Shown: positions 1 to 11,233 of the stretch, in pieces
How positions within the stretch are numbered: position 1 is the first letter of the stretch
Layout: every line of letters begins with the position of its first letter
Source: Limnomonas spitsbergensis
Taxonomy: Eukaryota > Chlorophyta > Chlorophyceae > Chlamydomonadales
Assembly (NCBI GenBank): GCA_037349105.1
Contig: JAYJMM010000120.1
Location: 2,811,001 to 2,875,000, forward strand
DNA length: 64,000 bases
Reading direction: 5' to 3'
Translations under genes and position numbers: made by a program
The notes under the pieces: model-generated
The model's database searches: none
Seen by the model: the letters and a program-made list of their open reading frames with translations, nothing else
Told to the model about the DNA's origin: nothing

Positions 1-689
1 ATTACCAGTACGATGAAAGTCGAAGCATATCTTGAGTACCGGTACAGACCGGTTAACCAGTCTACCATATGCAGGAAGAAGCTGAGGGGAAGCTAAACAA
101 AATAGCCTGAGGTATGCAAATTTATTTAAGTAGTCTTACGCTCCTGCGTCGGCATTCAGGGTTGGGAGGAACGACCGGAACAAACACCAGGGCTAAGGAA
201 ACAAATGAGGAAAAGTGGGACATGGAGTGAAGGGACCGACAAATGCTGGAAAAGAAAGGCAAGGGAAGTTCCATCAGGGAAACCCGTACGTACGTACTGT
301 AAAACACCCTGGGTAAAAACATTGAACACTTGAATATCTGACTCACTTCAACTGTGATGTGCCTCCATCCGTATCTGCACCCTCTTACTTTTCGTTTAGT
401 ATCATCCACTGAGGCAGCATCCACTGAAGTACAGCATGTGCAGTAGTGCTCAGCATGTATTGCATGTTTATGCCTGATTGGCAGCATCCACGAACTGCCG
501 TGTACTCCTCGCTAGTTGTATTTCTGCCAGGCAGGTAGCCGTGTTGCAACAGATGCCATAATGCCCTGCAGAGCTTACTTGCATTGTGCATGTTTTGAAT
601 TATATAAATATACAACGCATTCCCCTATGGAGCGATTACCGATGCAACGGCCGAAGCACAAGAGATAATACCGTAAAACCACTTCGACT

Positions 690-860
690 CCGCGCACCCT
701 CCAAAAAAAGATTTGTTTTTCCGTCGCGCACCTAAAAAACAATTTAGAAAACGGTCGCGCAGCGACGAAATTTTAATTTAATTTAACGTCGCGCAGCAGG
801 TAAATTAATTTAACATCGCGCATCACTGAAAATCATTTAAATTTCCTTCCGCGCAGCACT
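690..860. repeat. Periodic CGCGCA motif between A/T tracts
   Basis: CGCGCA occurs six times (near 693, 725, 755, 789, 818 and 851), spaced 29-34 bp apart and separated by A/T-only or nearly A/T-only stretches such as AATTTAATTTAA. The period is about three helical turns. Function unknown; it could be a decayed tandem repeat or a protein-binding array. Confidence 0.65.
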
Positions 861-1149
861 TTCAGCCAGTACAGTTAAACTTAGTTAAAAGCCTGAAAGT
901 CAGCAAAAGTCATCATACGGTATACTCAAAACTGGCTTACGTTAAGTCCGTGGGGCTGATTTATTTTGCGCAAATAACATTATTGCATAACATAAGGTGA
1001 ACCAGCGGGTATTCAACCCTGGCGATGAAAATGGTTACAAGGACGGAACCAGTCTCTTTTGCTGGATATGACTACCGGCATTTGGCGGCTTTATTGGCTG
1101 CAATGGGGACAAGGCGAGAATCAGAGCGTGTGGAGGATGCACTCCATGT

Positions 1150-1490
1150 TTGCTTCCAATGCCCTAGCAGCAAGGCGGCCCTTAGGAAGCGGGGTGGGCT
1201 TGTCCTCCGAACAACGCTACAGACTTGCACCAACTGTACCGGGACAGGCAGGGGTGGGAGGCCCTGGCTTGAGTGAAAGATGTGGTCGAATTTGATGAGG
1301 GCTAATCTCTTGAGGGGCTGAGGATTCAGTCGCCATGCCCTTCTTGTCGCTGTTGTTTGGAGGCTGAGACTCAATGCCTTTAATTTCTCTCGTGCCTTCT
1401 CTCTTGATGAGTTTCCAAGCAGATTGCTTGTAGGCCGACGAGGACGAGCTTCATTTTTTAGCAGGGACCAGAGGTATAACGTCATAAACA
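1150..1490. repeat. Copy of dispersed ATGACGTT inverted-repeat family
   Basis: The stretch 1228-1300 (GGACAGGCAGGGGTGGGAGG, CCCTGGC, AAGATGTGGT) and the end near 1460-1485 (CCAGAGGTATAACGTCAT) match the element at 32207-32494 in the same order. The left inverted repeat is not recognisable here. Confidence 0.6.
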
Positions 1491-2584
1491 AGCAGCACAG
1501 AGGGAGTTGCCATAGCTCAACGTGTTACTCCTCAAGTCTGGTAAGGTGAGAAAACCCTTGAGAAAGCTCATCGGTAGGTTGGGAGCTGGGAAATAAAGCA
1601 GGACCGGTTTTTAAGGTAGATCTAGCCACATACCATTAATTTTTGTGTGTGTCGATACAATGCCAAACCGAAGTTGTGCCTGAAAAGCAATTGGGGAGTC
1701 GCCACGAACAACCGTAAAAAGCAAAAGCCAAGAAAATACCAGGTAGGTGCTGATCAGCAGCCTAGAGTTCGCAACCCCAAAAATGCCAGACCTGATTGAC
1801 AAGGGTTATTGACTAACTTCCAGTTATCAAAAAATAATTATGTCCTTATTTCCTCCACATCTACAGCCCTGTCGGTCGACTACTTCTGCTCTTCTCATTG
1901 TAAGTAACACTGGAATGAACACAAGGAATTATCGTAAGGAATTAACATATACCGGGTGTGACATCAAGAAACATGTCTGATTCTATATTTCTATCACACC
2001 CTCACTTAAAAGACAATAATATATTGGGAGCTGGGAAAGCCTCCCTATTAACATGTCATGGTACCGGAATTATGTTTTCTGAACCTGAATGAGTCACAAA
2101 CCAAGAAACAAGGGCTACCACGGACATCACCACGCACAAGCAATATTCATGAGCTCAGCCACAATACGAGGGACATAACAACATCTACCCCCAACGAGCT
2201 TGGCTCCCAAATGGCTTATTGTTCAGAATGCAGTTGCTCGCCCATTCGGCAACGTATAGTAACAGACAGAGGGTAGACGATACCACTGAAATGCCTAAAT
2301 ATTCAAGCACAAAGGAAGTGAGCATTGTCCCTGGCAAATTTAATATTTATACCACTCGACCGGTGTTAGTAGTTATGAATATCTGATCCTGAACGAGTCA
2401 ACCACACATCAAAGCTATACCATGACATCGCGACGCACAAAGAACATTCACAAAGCCCGCCCTTCAAAGTGCACTGTAGCGGCTTGGATAGCGGCAGCAG
2501 CCGGTGCGAACTCCCCATCATACCTCCGGTACCGCCGAGCATAAAGAAATCGTCAACCTGAATGCGCAAACAACCCACCGTACG

Positions 2585-5500
2585 CTACATTCTGTGAAGC
2601 ATCTGGAAAATCGAGGTAAAGTCTGGCCTGCCCTCCGGATTGTACGCCATGCACGCCTTGGCCAGCTCCTCAAACTCTTGAGGCGTGCCTTCAGGGAACT
2701 CGAGGCCACAGCTTTGCTCCACGACGTGCCTGTGAATCTGGTGATGACTCATCCCCCGCCACGGCTGGGTCGCAGTGTACATCTGCACAACGCAAAGGAA
2801 GTGAACTTCAATGGAAGACGACGCCTCGGGTTTATTAGGTCCTCATCGCCTATGTAAGGACAAACACCAATGAAGGAGTGGCACACGATCAGATGCCAAC
2901 TAGTAGCCAACTAATTGCCAACCAATAGTTGGTATGCACTCCTCATGACTCGGGATCCTCAGGCGTGTCTACGGCCTTGCGGGATGAAGGCACAGCACCA
3001 CTTGTGACAGGTGAATACATAACAGGATCGGAAGTCATGATTTCACAGCATCACACATGCTTACTACAATGTTTATCCTGTCCACAAAGCCTTTCATAGG
3101 AGACAAATGCCTTCACCCCCCCCCTCACCTGCCACTCCCCCCCTCACCTGCCACAGCAGTACCCCGAATGAGTACACGTCCACCGCCTTGCTGACAATGC
3201 CCAATTTGAGTGTCTCTGGTGGCATGTGGGTGATGGTACCGTACTGCTGGATCTGGATCTTCTTAGGGACATCCCTAGCCAGGCCAAAGTCAGCAACCTG
3301 GAGAGGGAAGGCAAGGATCATATTGCAAATGCCAAGAGGCCACCCAGATGCCAAGAGGCCCCCTCCACCCTTGGATTCATGGTTGTTTTACTGCACAGTA
3401 GCGCACCTTCGGCAAAAGCTGTTGGGCAGCCACCACTGGGCCAGTGGAGACCAACACTTGTGGCAAGTGGCCCTAGCAACAGAGCTTGCTGCACCAAGCC
3501 TTAACGGGCGTAAGGTTATAGCTGGAGCACCCAAAGATAAACAGGGCATCAGATCTACCGGTGAGACAGTCCGCACCTTTGCCACAAAGCCCAAGCCTGA
3601 CGCAGTGGTCCCCGCACTTGACAGCAGGATGTTCAACGACGACAGGTCGCCATGCATGACGTCCTGAATGAAAGAGAAAGACACCGATACAGATAGGCAA
3701 CTTGGGGCGAGCGGGATAGCAGAACCAGGGCTTCAGATACTGCATCCAAAGCTGACCTCCCACTCGCGTTCAAACGAGCTGGATCATGCAGTCCTTGAGG
3801 CCTTTATTCCCAATGCAAAATAACCCCACCTTTGCAGGCAGCTTAATGCACCTGTTATACCCATCGGCCCAGTGGTGGCTCCACAGCGGCCTATCAAAGG
3901 TGGCCTGGTGCGCACAAAGCAAAGGCACTGCTTCCCTCTCCATGCACATAAGGCCCACCTGTGAGTGCAGGTAGCGGAGGGCGCCTGCAATCTGCAAGGC
4001 CAGGGCCAGAATGGCATCCATCTTGGGCTTGCCAGTCAGGCACGAGCGCTTGTCCATGAGCGAGCCGCGGTCGATTGCATCCTGCAATAGTGAAGCACAT
4101 GTGGTCAGGAAGCAATCCCAGGCAACAGGTACGGGAGGCAAGTGTCAACCTAGGGTGGTCAGACTGCCATCGCAGGGAACAGGTACGGGAGGCGAGTGTG
4201 GACATAGGGGTCATCAGACAGCAATCGCAGGCAGCAGGTACGGGACGCTAGTGTCAACCTACGGGTCGTCAGACAGCAATCGCAGGCCACAGGTGCGTGA
4301 AGCGAGTGTAAACCTAGAGCAGGAGGGCCTGATCACACAAGTCCTACATGGCCAGTGGACAGATTAGAGGCCAGAGATCACAGAAGCTACCGGCCAGAAT
4401 ATGAGAAGGGAAGACATGACTGGTGGATAAGTTAGACATTTAGCTTTAGAGGAGTGGTGGTGCAAGAGTGGGTTCATCTTGTGGTCTTGCCTCCAGGTTT
4501 ACATCTGCACCCCTCCCGCCCACCTGCAGGCTGCTGCTGTTTTTGTCACAAAGTAAACGCAATCACCCAAAGCCTTTCTGTATGGGACCAGGCGGAGCCA
4601 ACCGGGGGGGAATCAGCCCTGCCAGTCTGACATGTACCTGGCAGCAGAACTATCCCCTACCAGACACCTCACCTGCAGGCTGCCCTTATCAGTCAGACAT
4701 GTGCGAAGCAGCCTGTGCAGAGCTATCCCCTACCGGACGCCTCACCTGCAGGCTACCCTTGTCACAGTAATCCATGATCATCCACGTCTGAGTGGTTGAC
4801 TGCGGTTCCTTTGGTTCCTCGGCTATGGCCATGCTCATCAGGCTGACAACCGACGCTGGCTTTGAGCTCTCCATGCCGTTGCTGCCGCTCTTCTCAGCAG
4901 CGGCAGCCGGGACCGTTGGGTTGGCAAGGGCAGAGCTATCTGGGCCGTCATCTCCGTCGGCGTAGTTGACCTCGGACGGATCCATGGTCATGACCGCCCA
5001 GCCGGGCCCCTCGGCGCTGCCGGGCTTGCCGTCAGACAAGCCGCCCGCGCTCGTGCCCTGCTGACCCCCCATACCCGCGGCGTTCAAATCATCCGTGAGG
5101 GGCGCGATGCTCTCCGGGTCAGACTGGGGCGCGGGAACCAAAGGCTCAGTTGCAGGCGGCGCGGCGGTCGTGAGCGTCCAGGTCTTGAGCGTGGCGACGA
5201 TGTGTGGGTGGCGCAGGTTGCTCGTGACGCTCGACTCATAGCTGACGTCCACTTCTTGACCTGGGACGTGGTCAATCACCTGGGCAGGGGGTGGACGGCA
5301 GGGGATGTAAACAGGGACAAGAAAAGTAAGGCATTTCGGGCAGAGACAAGATAAAGGTAGAATTCATGGGAAAATAGCAGTAAAAGCAGTGGCAAGAAAA
5401 GTAGAGCATTAAAATCAGAGACCCAAAAAGTATATCCTTCAAAACAGAGGCAAGAAAAGTAGATCCTTACAAAACAGACACAAAAAAAGTAGAGCCTTAA

Positions 5501-8500
5501 AAGCAGAGACATGAAACCTTGTACTGGGATGTGGCCGAGCACGTGGAGAGTCGAGAAAACCAGCTACGTAACCACCAAGGAAGTGGCTCATCATCAAGGC
5601 ATCATTCAATTTCCAAAACCGTCAGGAACGAAGGGAACAAGGCCAGACAGAATAAAGAGTAGGAAGGCACATTTAATGAGGGGTCAGGAATCGGGAATTA
5701 GGATCACAGCCAACCAACGATAATACTGGATAACACAATTGTCAGCCCACCTTGACCGCCACGGACGACCCGAACCAAGTGGCGGCGTAAACGCTGCCAA
5801 AGGCGCCCTTGCCGACCAGATGCCGCAGCTTCAGCCCCTCGGTCCCCGTCCCATTCTTTTCGTCGGCCTTGGAGTTCCTGGAGTTCCTCGAGTTCCTGGA
5901 GCCTCGCCTCGCGGCTGAGAGCTTCTGCGCTGCCGGCCGCACAGATGCAAAGTACAAGGGACTGCCCTTGGCCTGGGACTCTTCCGTGGCGGGTATAACG
6001 CAGTGGGGCACTCCGATAAGCATCGCGTCGTCATCGAGGCCCTCGCTCTCGGCAGGCCTGTGCGGCAGAGCAAGGAACATTGACGCTCAGCATCTCAAAG
6101 ATTGCACTTTGTGTAGGGGAATGTCTTTACCCTAGCAGCTCTTGTTTTGAGCTCGCGTCACTCGAGGATCGAGCTCAAGAATCCCGATCCTTCCAGTACA
6201 TGGCAAAAACCAGAGAAAGCATGGTAAAAAAAGGCCATCAGCGAATAGGCCGAGTGTGTTACTGGTGCACATTCTTACAGCGCACTCTTGTGTTAGCTGA
6301 GCATACAGAAACAGACATCAGGTAATCAAACAGTCTGAGCGCGGGCATAACACCCCCCCGTTAAGATAACTTTCCTTTCTTCGAGTGGCAAGGGGAACAT
6401 ATGCAGGCAAGCAACCTTGTAAAACGGACAAGACCTTCTAGAACAGAGCCACTCGCTTGAGATTCAGCGCACACCCAGACGCCTTGATGTAGCCTTTCAT
6501 GAACACCTCCTTGGAAGGTGAACAGGCAAGCACCGACGCGCTCAGGCCAGGCCTCCTCTACCTTGACGTCACTCACTTGAACCTCAACTCCAGCACAGTC
6601 CCAGAGCTCTTTATCAGCACCTCCTTGACAGGTGATCAGGCAAGCAACCACAGTCCCACACGCACAGGCCAGGCCTCCTCTACCTTGACGTCACTCACTT
6701 GAACCTCAACTCCAGCACAGTCCCAGAGCCCTTCATCAGCACCTCCTTGACGGTGAACTCCTCCCGCATCTCAGCGGACGCGATGTGCTCCTTGCCAAAG
6801 AGGCTCTTGTCCAGGCGGCTGCTCTCCATTAGCTCTGCTAGGGTGTGACCAATGGCTTCACTCCTCGACAGGCCTGTTGCAGGAAGGATCAACACGGGTC
6901 AGTATTGTCTCACGATCTGGCTTTTAGACAGGCCTGTTGCGGGAAGGATGAACATGGGACACTAATGTCATTATGATATCAGATGGGCTTGTAGACAGGC
7001 CCAGAAGGGGTAGGCACGCGGGTTAGTTATGTGACTGGACAGGCCTGTTGCAAGGGGCATGAACACGCATCGGGTATGTGACAAGACACTAAGACAGGCC
7101 TGTTATGAGGAGCAAAACCATGGGCCAGTTAAATACCTAGCCAGGCTTACCAGTGTTCTTGCCTATACCACACCTCAACAGGCTTATTAGAAAAGAGCTC
7201 TTGTCGCGAGGGGCATCAACATAGTTCAGTTGTATAACTAGACAAGCTCAAAAGCCGCTGTCAAATTCAAATGGCAGCACTCCGTATATGGTCTCTACTC
7301 AGTTGCACAGAGTGTCTGCCATTTGAATCAGCTCATGAGATCCCTGATGCCTGCTCTCCCACTCCAAGGGTTTAGGCCCAAGAGGGGCTCAGCTTTCTTC
7401 CTGTCTGACGTCAGAAAGTAATAATTGCGTCCAAGATCATTGCGTGGCACGAGCGGGAAAAGAGCCGGCCCAGCCGCCAGATATCTCATCAGACGAGGAG
7501 GGCGTGCTTTGCATCATGGAACCCTCGCGCACTGCTCCAGACTATCACAGACCCATCAACAACCGAAAGGCCAAGTGCTAACGGTGGTTTTGGAGCTGGA
7601 TGCTCCAGCCAGTTCCCCTGCCGTCACAGCCGTCCTTTCACCTGTGAGTTTGCTCCATGCCTCGTTGACAAACACGATCTTGAAACCTTCCTCTGACGTG
7701 TCTACCAGCACCACGATGTGGTCAAAGCAGTCCAGCGCGCGGTGCATGACACCCAAGGTGGCTCGCAGTTTCTGCATGGCGCAGAGCAAAAGATTCAGAC
7801 TTGAGGGAGGTTTCAGACTTCAGATCAGAGCAGTCCAGCACAGTGCGTGAAGCGTAACATGGTTTCTAGGCAACAAGAAGTTGAACAGGATGTTCCTTCA
7901 GATAGGAGGCCCATTGTTCACATGTGGACACAGCAATCCAGCCCATTCAAATTCAAATTCAAATTCAAAGTTTGGGAACAACTGTGGAGTCCTTCCTGAC
8001 GCCTGATCGGAGGAGGATGATCAAACAAAGTATCCCAGGATCATCCCAGAATTATCTGCCGGTACACAGGCGATGACACGCAGGCAAGACACACAGGCCA
8101 CAATTCCGCAAGCCATGCACACGCCAGAAACACAGGCCCAAATTCTGCAAGAAATGAACACGCCAGAAACACAGGTCAAAATGTTGCAAACCATGCATTC
8201 GCCAGAAACACCGGCCACAAACCTTGCACTCCCTCCCCCCCCCCTTCTCACCAGATTGTTCTCATCCTGCGCCTCAACAGCGCTCTGCTTCTCCAGGTGT
8301 CGCACCACCAGCTCGGCCATGTTGTTCATGATGACGCAAGCACCGGCATTCACTTCGTGAGGTTTGCTGTCCAGGATGCACAGTGTCCCTGAAATGTTTT
8401 TTTTTTAATCAAAAACTTCAGACATGAGGGAGATTTCTGTTTTGTCAAAGCAGTCCAGCACACGATGCGTGACGCCAAAGGCTTAATGCAGTTTCTGGGC

Positions 8501-10055
8501 ACCAAGAGGTTTTACCAGGATGCACAGGGTACCTGAAATGGATTTTTGAATGCGTCATTATCAAATAGGAATACCGTATGAGGCAGAGATCTCTGATGAC
8601 ACCATCAGAGATCTCTGCCTCATATACCTATTCCTATACCTCATGTATATTGAGGCAGGTGTATGCCTCTGTTCACCTGCCTCAATATACAGGCAGGTAT
8701 ATTGAGGCAGTTGGGAGAAGTCGATTTGAAATCAGGACTCGGGTATTGCATCAGTCAGTGGTCAGCAGCCTTTGTGATGCAGTTCAGGGGATACTGGGAT
8801 AGCCTCTTGGCCTTACCGATGTGATGGCCGTTGGAGGCGATGAGGGGAGAGCCGCAATAGAAGCGCAGCCAGGCATTGTGACCTGTCACATGCACGTTTT
8901 CTGTAAACCTGCGACAGGCATTGTGAGGGGCACAGATCTGCAACAGCAAGGCTGGCTGTTTCAACATGGGACAGCTGAATATATCCTTCAAGAATGTAAA
9001 ACAACAAACATGGAATAAAGAGAAGAATCATGACCGTGGTTATCACCTGGCATCCTCCGTCGCGTCTGAGATCACAATGGTCTGCGGGCACGAGCCTGTC
9101 CACATGCCCCATCCACAGAAGGCCCAGCGCCAGGCTGGCCAGGGATATAATCCTCGCTGGGAGCCAACTCCCTCTCTGATGAAAATAATGTTGCTCGTGT
9201 TCTCGCTCTTAAACAACACCACCATGGAGATCGGCGCTTTGAATACCGAGTTGGCAACATTCAGGATAGATTCCAGCTGCGTGACAGGGAAGGGGGTCGC
9301 AGTGTAATGTGTGAACACCGTATTGGGTGATGGGCATGCATCAGTGTTTATTTAGTACGTGCCAGAGCACCTTCCAGGGGCCACCGGACAGCCATTACTG
9401 GGCCGATTGGGACCAAACCTTGATCGGCCTATGGTCGCAAGCCACAGCAGTAGGGCTTGCTGCACCAGGCCCCCATGTCCGTAGGCCGTGATGTAGCTGA
9501 AGTGTAGCTGGAGCGTGCTAAAATAATCATTGGCATGCATCATGCCAGATCATATCTCATCGGTGCACAGATTCCGTTCAAATTACGCCAATGATTGCTT
9601 TGCTGAAGCAAAATTAATTTGAAGCAAAATGAAGGTTAGCTTTGGCCATTGCAGCAGCAAAACACCGAGAAACGCACAAACATAAAGGCCTTGATCTTCA
9701 CAAACCCCACAGCCTATATGACATACCTCTGGGTCTGCATCGCCGGAGGAATCGTTGAGGCCCAAAGCCAGCATGGTGACCATACGACTATCCTCGCATG
9801 GCACTCTTGGTGCACCCAGTTCGTGAATCTGATGACACAGACATCAGTCGCATGTTTGTGTCAGCCACTCAGCCCTGCTTCCAAAGGCTTGGTGTAACTC
9901 AGCAGGAGGCAATGTGCCACAAGACAGAGCATATGCTGCATGAGTGACCTCACTTCATGAACTGGGCCCTCAGAAACGTAAGTCATTGGCAGCCCACTCA
10001 GAGACAAGGCTGTAGCAACGTCCACATGCTTGGCCAGCGACTCCGGGTCGGCCAT
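2585..10055 (-). CDS. Gene A: GAF-PAS-TKL protein kinase (13 exons, 788 aa)
   Basis: Exons inferred from GT-AG sites and phase: 10055-9954, 9828-9727, 9276-9047, 8908-8817, 8388-8252, 7771-7642, 6873-6699, 6057-5751, 5279-4746, 4081-3959, 3663-3577, 3297-3148, 2782-2585. All phases join and the sum is 2367 nt, ending in TAG. Residues about 60-215 are a GAF domain (FCGWGMWTG, WLRFYCGSPLIASNG, GTLCILDSKPHE). Residues about 222-325 are a PAS domain (FVNEAWSKLTG) without the LOV cysteine motif. Residues about 398-788 are a kinase: glycine loop GKGAFGSVY, Lys in VAVK, helix-C Glu in YESS, HGDLSSLN, DFGLARD, PPETLKLG. The HRD arginine is glycine, as in many algal TKL kinases. An insertion of roughly 100 residues sits between LKTW and TWMIMDYCDKGSLQ. 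Ser/Thr or dual specificity is inferred from the family. The start at MADPESLAK is the only ATG in phase with exon 2 that I found. Confidence 0.93.
3400..3530. mobile_element. hAT-like MITE copy, family 1 (degenerate)
   Basis: It carries the internal core of the family defined at 9342-9532 (GGGCAGCCACCACTGGGCC, GCTTGCTGCACCA, TAGCTGGAGC). It lies in the gene A intron between 3297 and 3577. Ends are eroded. Confidence 0.55.
3795..3910. mobile_element. hAT-like MITE copy, family 1 (reverse, partial)
   Basis: It contains CATCGGCCCAGTGGTGGCTC and GGTGGCCTGGTGCGC, the reverse complement of the family core. It lies in the gene A intron 3664-3958. Confidence 0.55.
4122..4330. repeat. 54-bp tandem repeat beside gene A exon 10 acceptor
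   Basis: Four copies of a unit with AACAGGTACGGGAGGCGAGT and CAGACAGCAATCGCAGG lie in the intron just upstream (minus-strand sense) of the exon ending at 4081. Each copy offers CTGTTCC or TGCGATTG pyrimidine-AG words on the minus strand. Confidence 0.75.
4640..4745 (-). repeat. 72-bp KGSLQ-donor repeat, gene A (1-2 copies)
   Basis: The sequence next to the donor at 4745 repeats exon-end and donor words (CACCTGCAGGCTGCC on the plus strand near 4671 and 4743), with degenerate copies between. It is the same unit that is greatly expanded at 18497-19650 in gene B. Confidence 0.75.
5330..5515. repeat. A-rich 33-35-bp tandem repeat in gene A intron
   Basis: About five copies of a unit with AAGTAGAGCCTTAAAA and CAGAGACAAGAA lie in the intron between exons 5279 and 5751. 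No exon edge is included. Confidence 0.7.
6425..6698 (-). repeat. Duplicated exon-7 3' end and donor, gene A
   Basis: About 60 nt of the exon ending at 6699 (CTTGAACCTCAACTCCAGCA on the plus strand) with its CTCAC donor recur almost unchanged 116 bp downstream, near 6576-6636. A more diverged copy lies near 6450-6515. Confidence 0.85.
6874..7130 (-). repeat. Repeated exon-7 acceptor, gene A
   Basis: GACAGGCCTGTTGC, which holds the acceptor and first bases of the exon starting at 6873, recurs about four more times in the intron, at roughly 40-75-bp steps, followed by a conserved GGAAGGATGAACACGGG-like tail. Confidence 0.8.
8070..8215. repeat. About 37-bp tandem repeat in gene A intron
   Basis: Four copies of a unit with CACGCCAGAAACACAGGCC and AAATTCTGCAAG-like words lie between exons 7771 and 8252. 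Confidence 0.75.
8568..8720. repeat. Two long perfect hairpins in the gene A-specific intron
   Basis: The first has 20-bp perfect arms (TGAGGCAGAGATCTCTGATG and its complement) around a 4-nt ACAC loop at about 8579-8622, with imperfect extension outward. The second has 16-bp arms (TATATTGAGGCAGGTG) around a 12-nt loop at about 8647-8692, and its arm recurs once more near 8698. The intron (8389-8816) is absent from genes B and C. Confidence 0.85.
9342..9532. mobile_element. hAT-like MITE, family 1, reference copy with target duplication
   Basis: This 191-bp element has terminal inverted repeats near CAGTGTTTATTTTAGCACG and an exact 8-bp flanking duplication GCATGCAT (9334-9341 and 9533-9540). 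It has no coding capacity. An 8-bp duplication and CAGTG ends are typical of hAT transposons. It sits in the gene A intron 9277-9726. Confidence 0.88.
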
Positions 10056-10324
10056 GCTGAAGGAGCAGCGACTTCAGCCTGACGGGAAGTTGATTGTCTT
10101 TCACTTTTCTGCGCAAGCTCAATTGAACGAGGCAAATAACTGGATGTTGATTCAGGAAATCAGGTAAGAAAGATCCCAATGAAATAAGCAAAGGAAACGC
10201 CGACGTGTATATCGAGGAAAACGGCAACATGCAGGTAGATGAATGGTAGATTCCTCCATCCAACCCACAACACACCAGATCTGCTCAGGCCAGGGGGCAG
10301 GGAGCCTTGCTCGGGAGCTACTAA

Positions 10325-10440
<116 letters not shown>

Positions 10441-11033
10441 GAGAACGCCGATGCGGCGTGGATTTTGGGAAGTACAGGTTGACGAGACGCCCAAGCCCCG
10501 GTCTGTATACCCTTTAAGGGAGAAAGGGGCTATGGCGGGTCAGTGAGAACAGGGGGAGATGCTGGACGGCAGTCGGGTGGACTGTTTTCAAGGTAACGGC
10601 GAAGTCGATGAATGGAACAGGCAGATTGGACAGTGTGAACTGCTAGTTGTTTGAGCAGTGGGGGGACGTTGAAGGGTGTGATACCAAGGACTGGAAAGAG
10701 GTGCATGATATCTTTATAGAAAATGCCAGAGCAACCAATGATGACGAGGTGAACATAGGGGTAGAGGATGTCTTTAGCAGGGGGGGGTATCAGATATGTA
10801 AGAGGGTGGGGGGCAGGAATGTGGAGAGGGTCTATAACAGGTGTAGTGAGGTTCCATCCTGCGGAGCGAAGCAATTGTACCAACTGTGCATGTTGTGTGG
10901 ATTTGTGGGACAGGCAGAATTGTAGATTGGAGGTAAACCCGAGCTCAATAACATGGATGGTACAACGGTGTTGGAGGTCAAGAAGGAAGGCAGGGTCGGC
11001 AAGCCGGGCGGGAGGATAACTGTGGAGATCGGC

Positions 11034-11233
11034 AAAGAAAGAAAACGCCTGAGCGTGGCTTGCGGAATACGGGATTTTAAATGCCGTACACCGGCAATAT
11101 ACACGTTTCTTTATCTACCTGATGCACATCGAGTAGCTCCGAGACTGAATCATCTGGATATAATGAGGACATGCACACAATTTAAAATCCCGTATTCCTC
11201 AAGCCACGCTCAGGCGTTTTCTTTCTTTCTTTC
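11034..11233. mobile_element. Fold-back (inverted-repeat) element
   Basis: Arms of about 48 bp (GAAAACGCCTGAGCGTGGCT, GGAATACGGGATTTTAAAT) at 11034-11081 and 11181-11233 are near-perfect inverses around a loop of about 100 bp. The outer ends are AAAGAAAG and CTTTCTTT. No target duplication is obvious. Confidence 0.8.

Larger units (their letters stand above)
1..2584. other. Region 3' of gene A, no gene seen
   Basis: This stretch holds the 3' flank of gene A, a periodic CGCGCA motif region (690-860), a copy of the ATGACGTT-type repeat (about 1150-1490), and a degenerate direct duplication (about 2080-2165 against 2385-2460). No open frame here resembles a protein family I know. Confidence 0.6.

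Noticed and set aside
7642..7771. LOV photoreceptor reading of the PAS domain
   Set aside because: After WSKLTG the next exon reads GLSRSEAIGH, and the flavin-binding GRNCRFLQ motif with its cysteine is missing in all three genes.
10530..10883. Minus-strand 117-codon open frame in the A-B spacer
   Set aside because: No recognised motif or splice context. Considered as a retroelement fragment, but nothing catalytic is visible.
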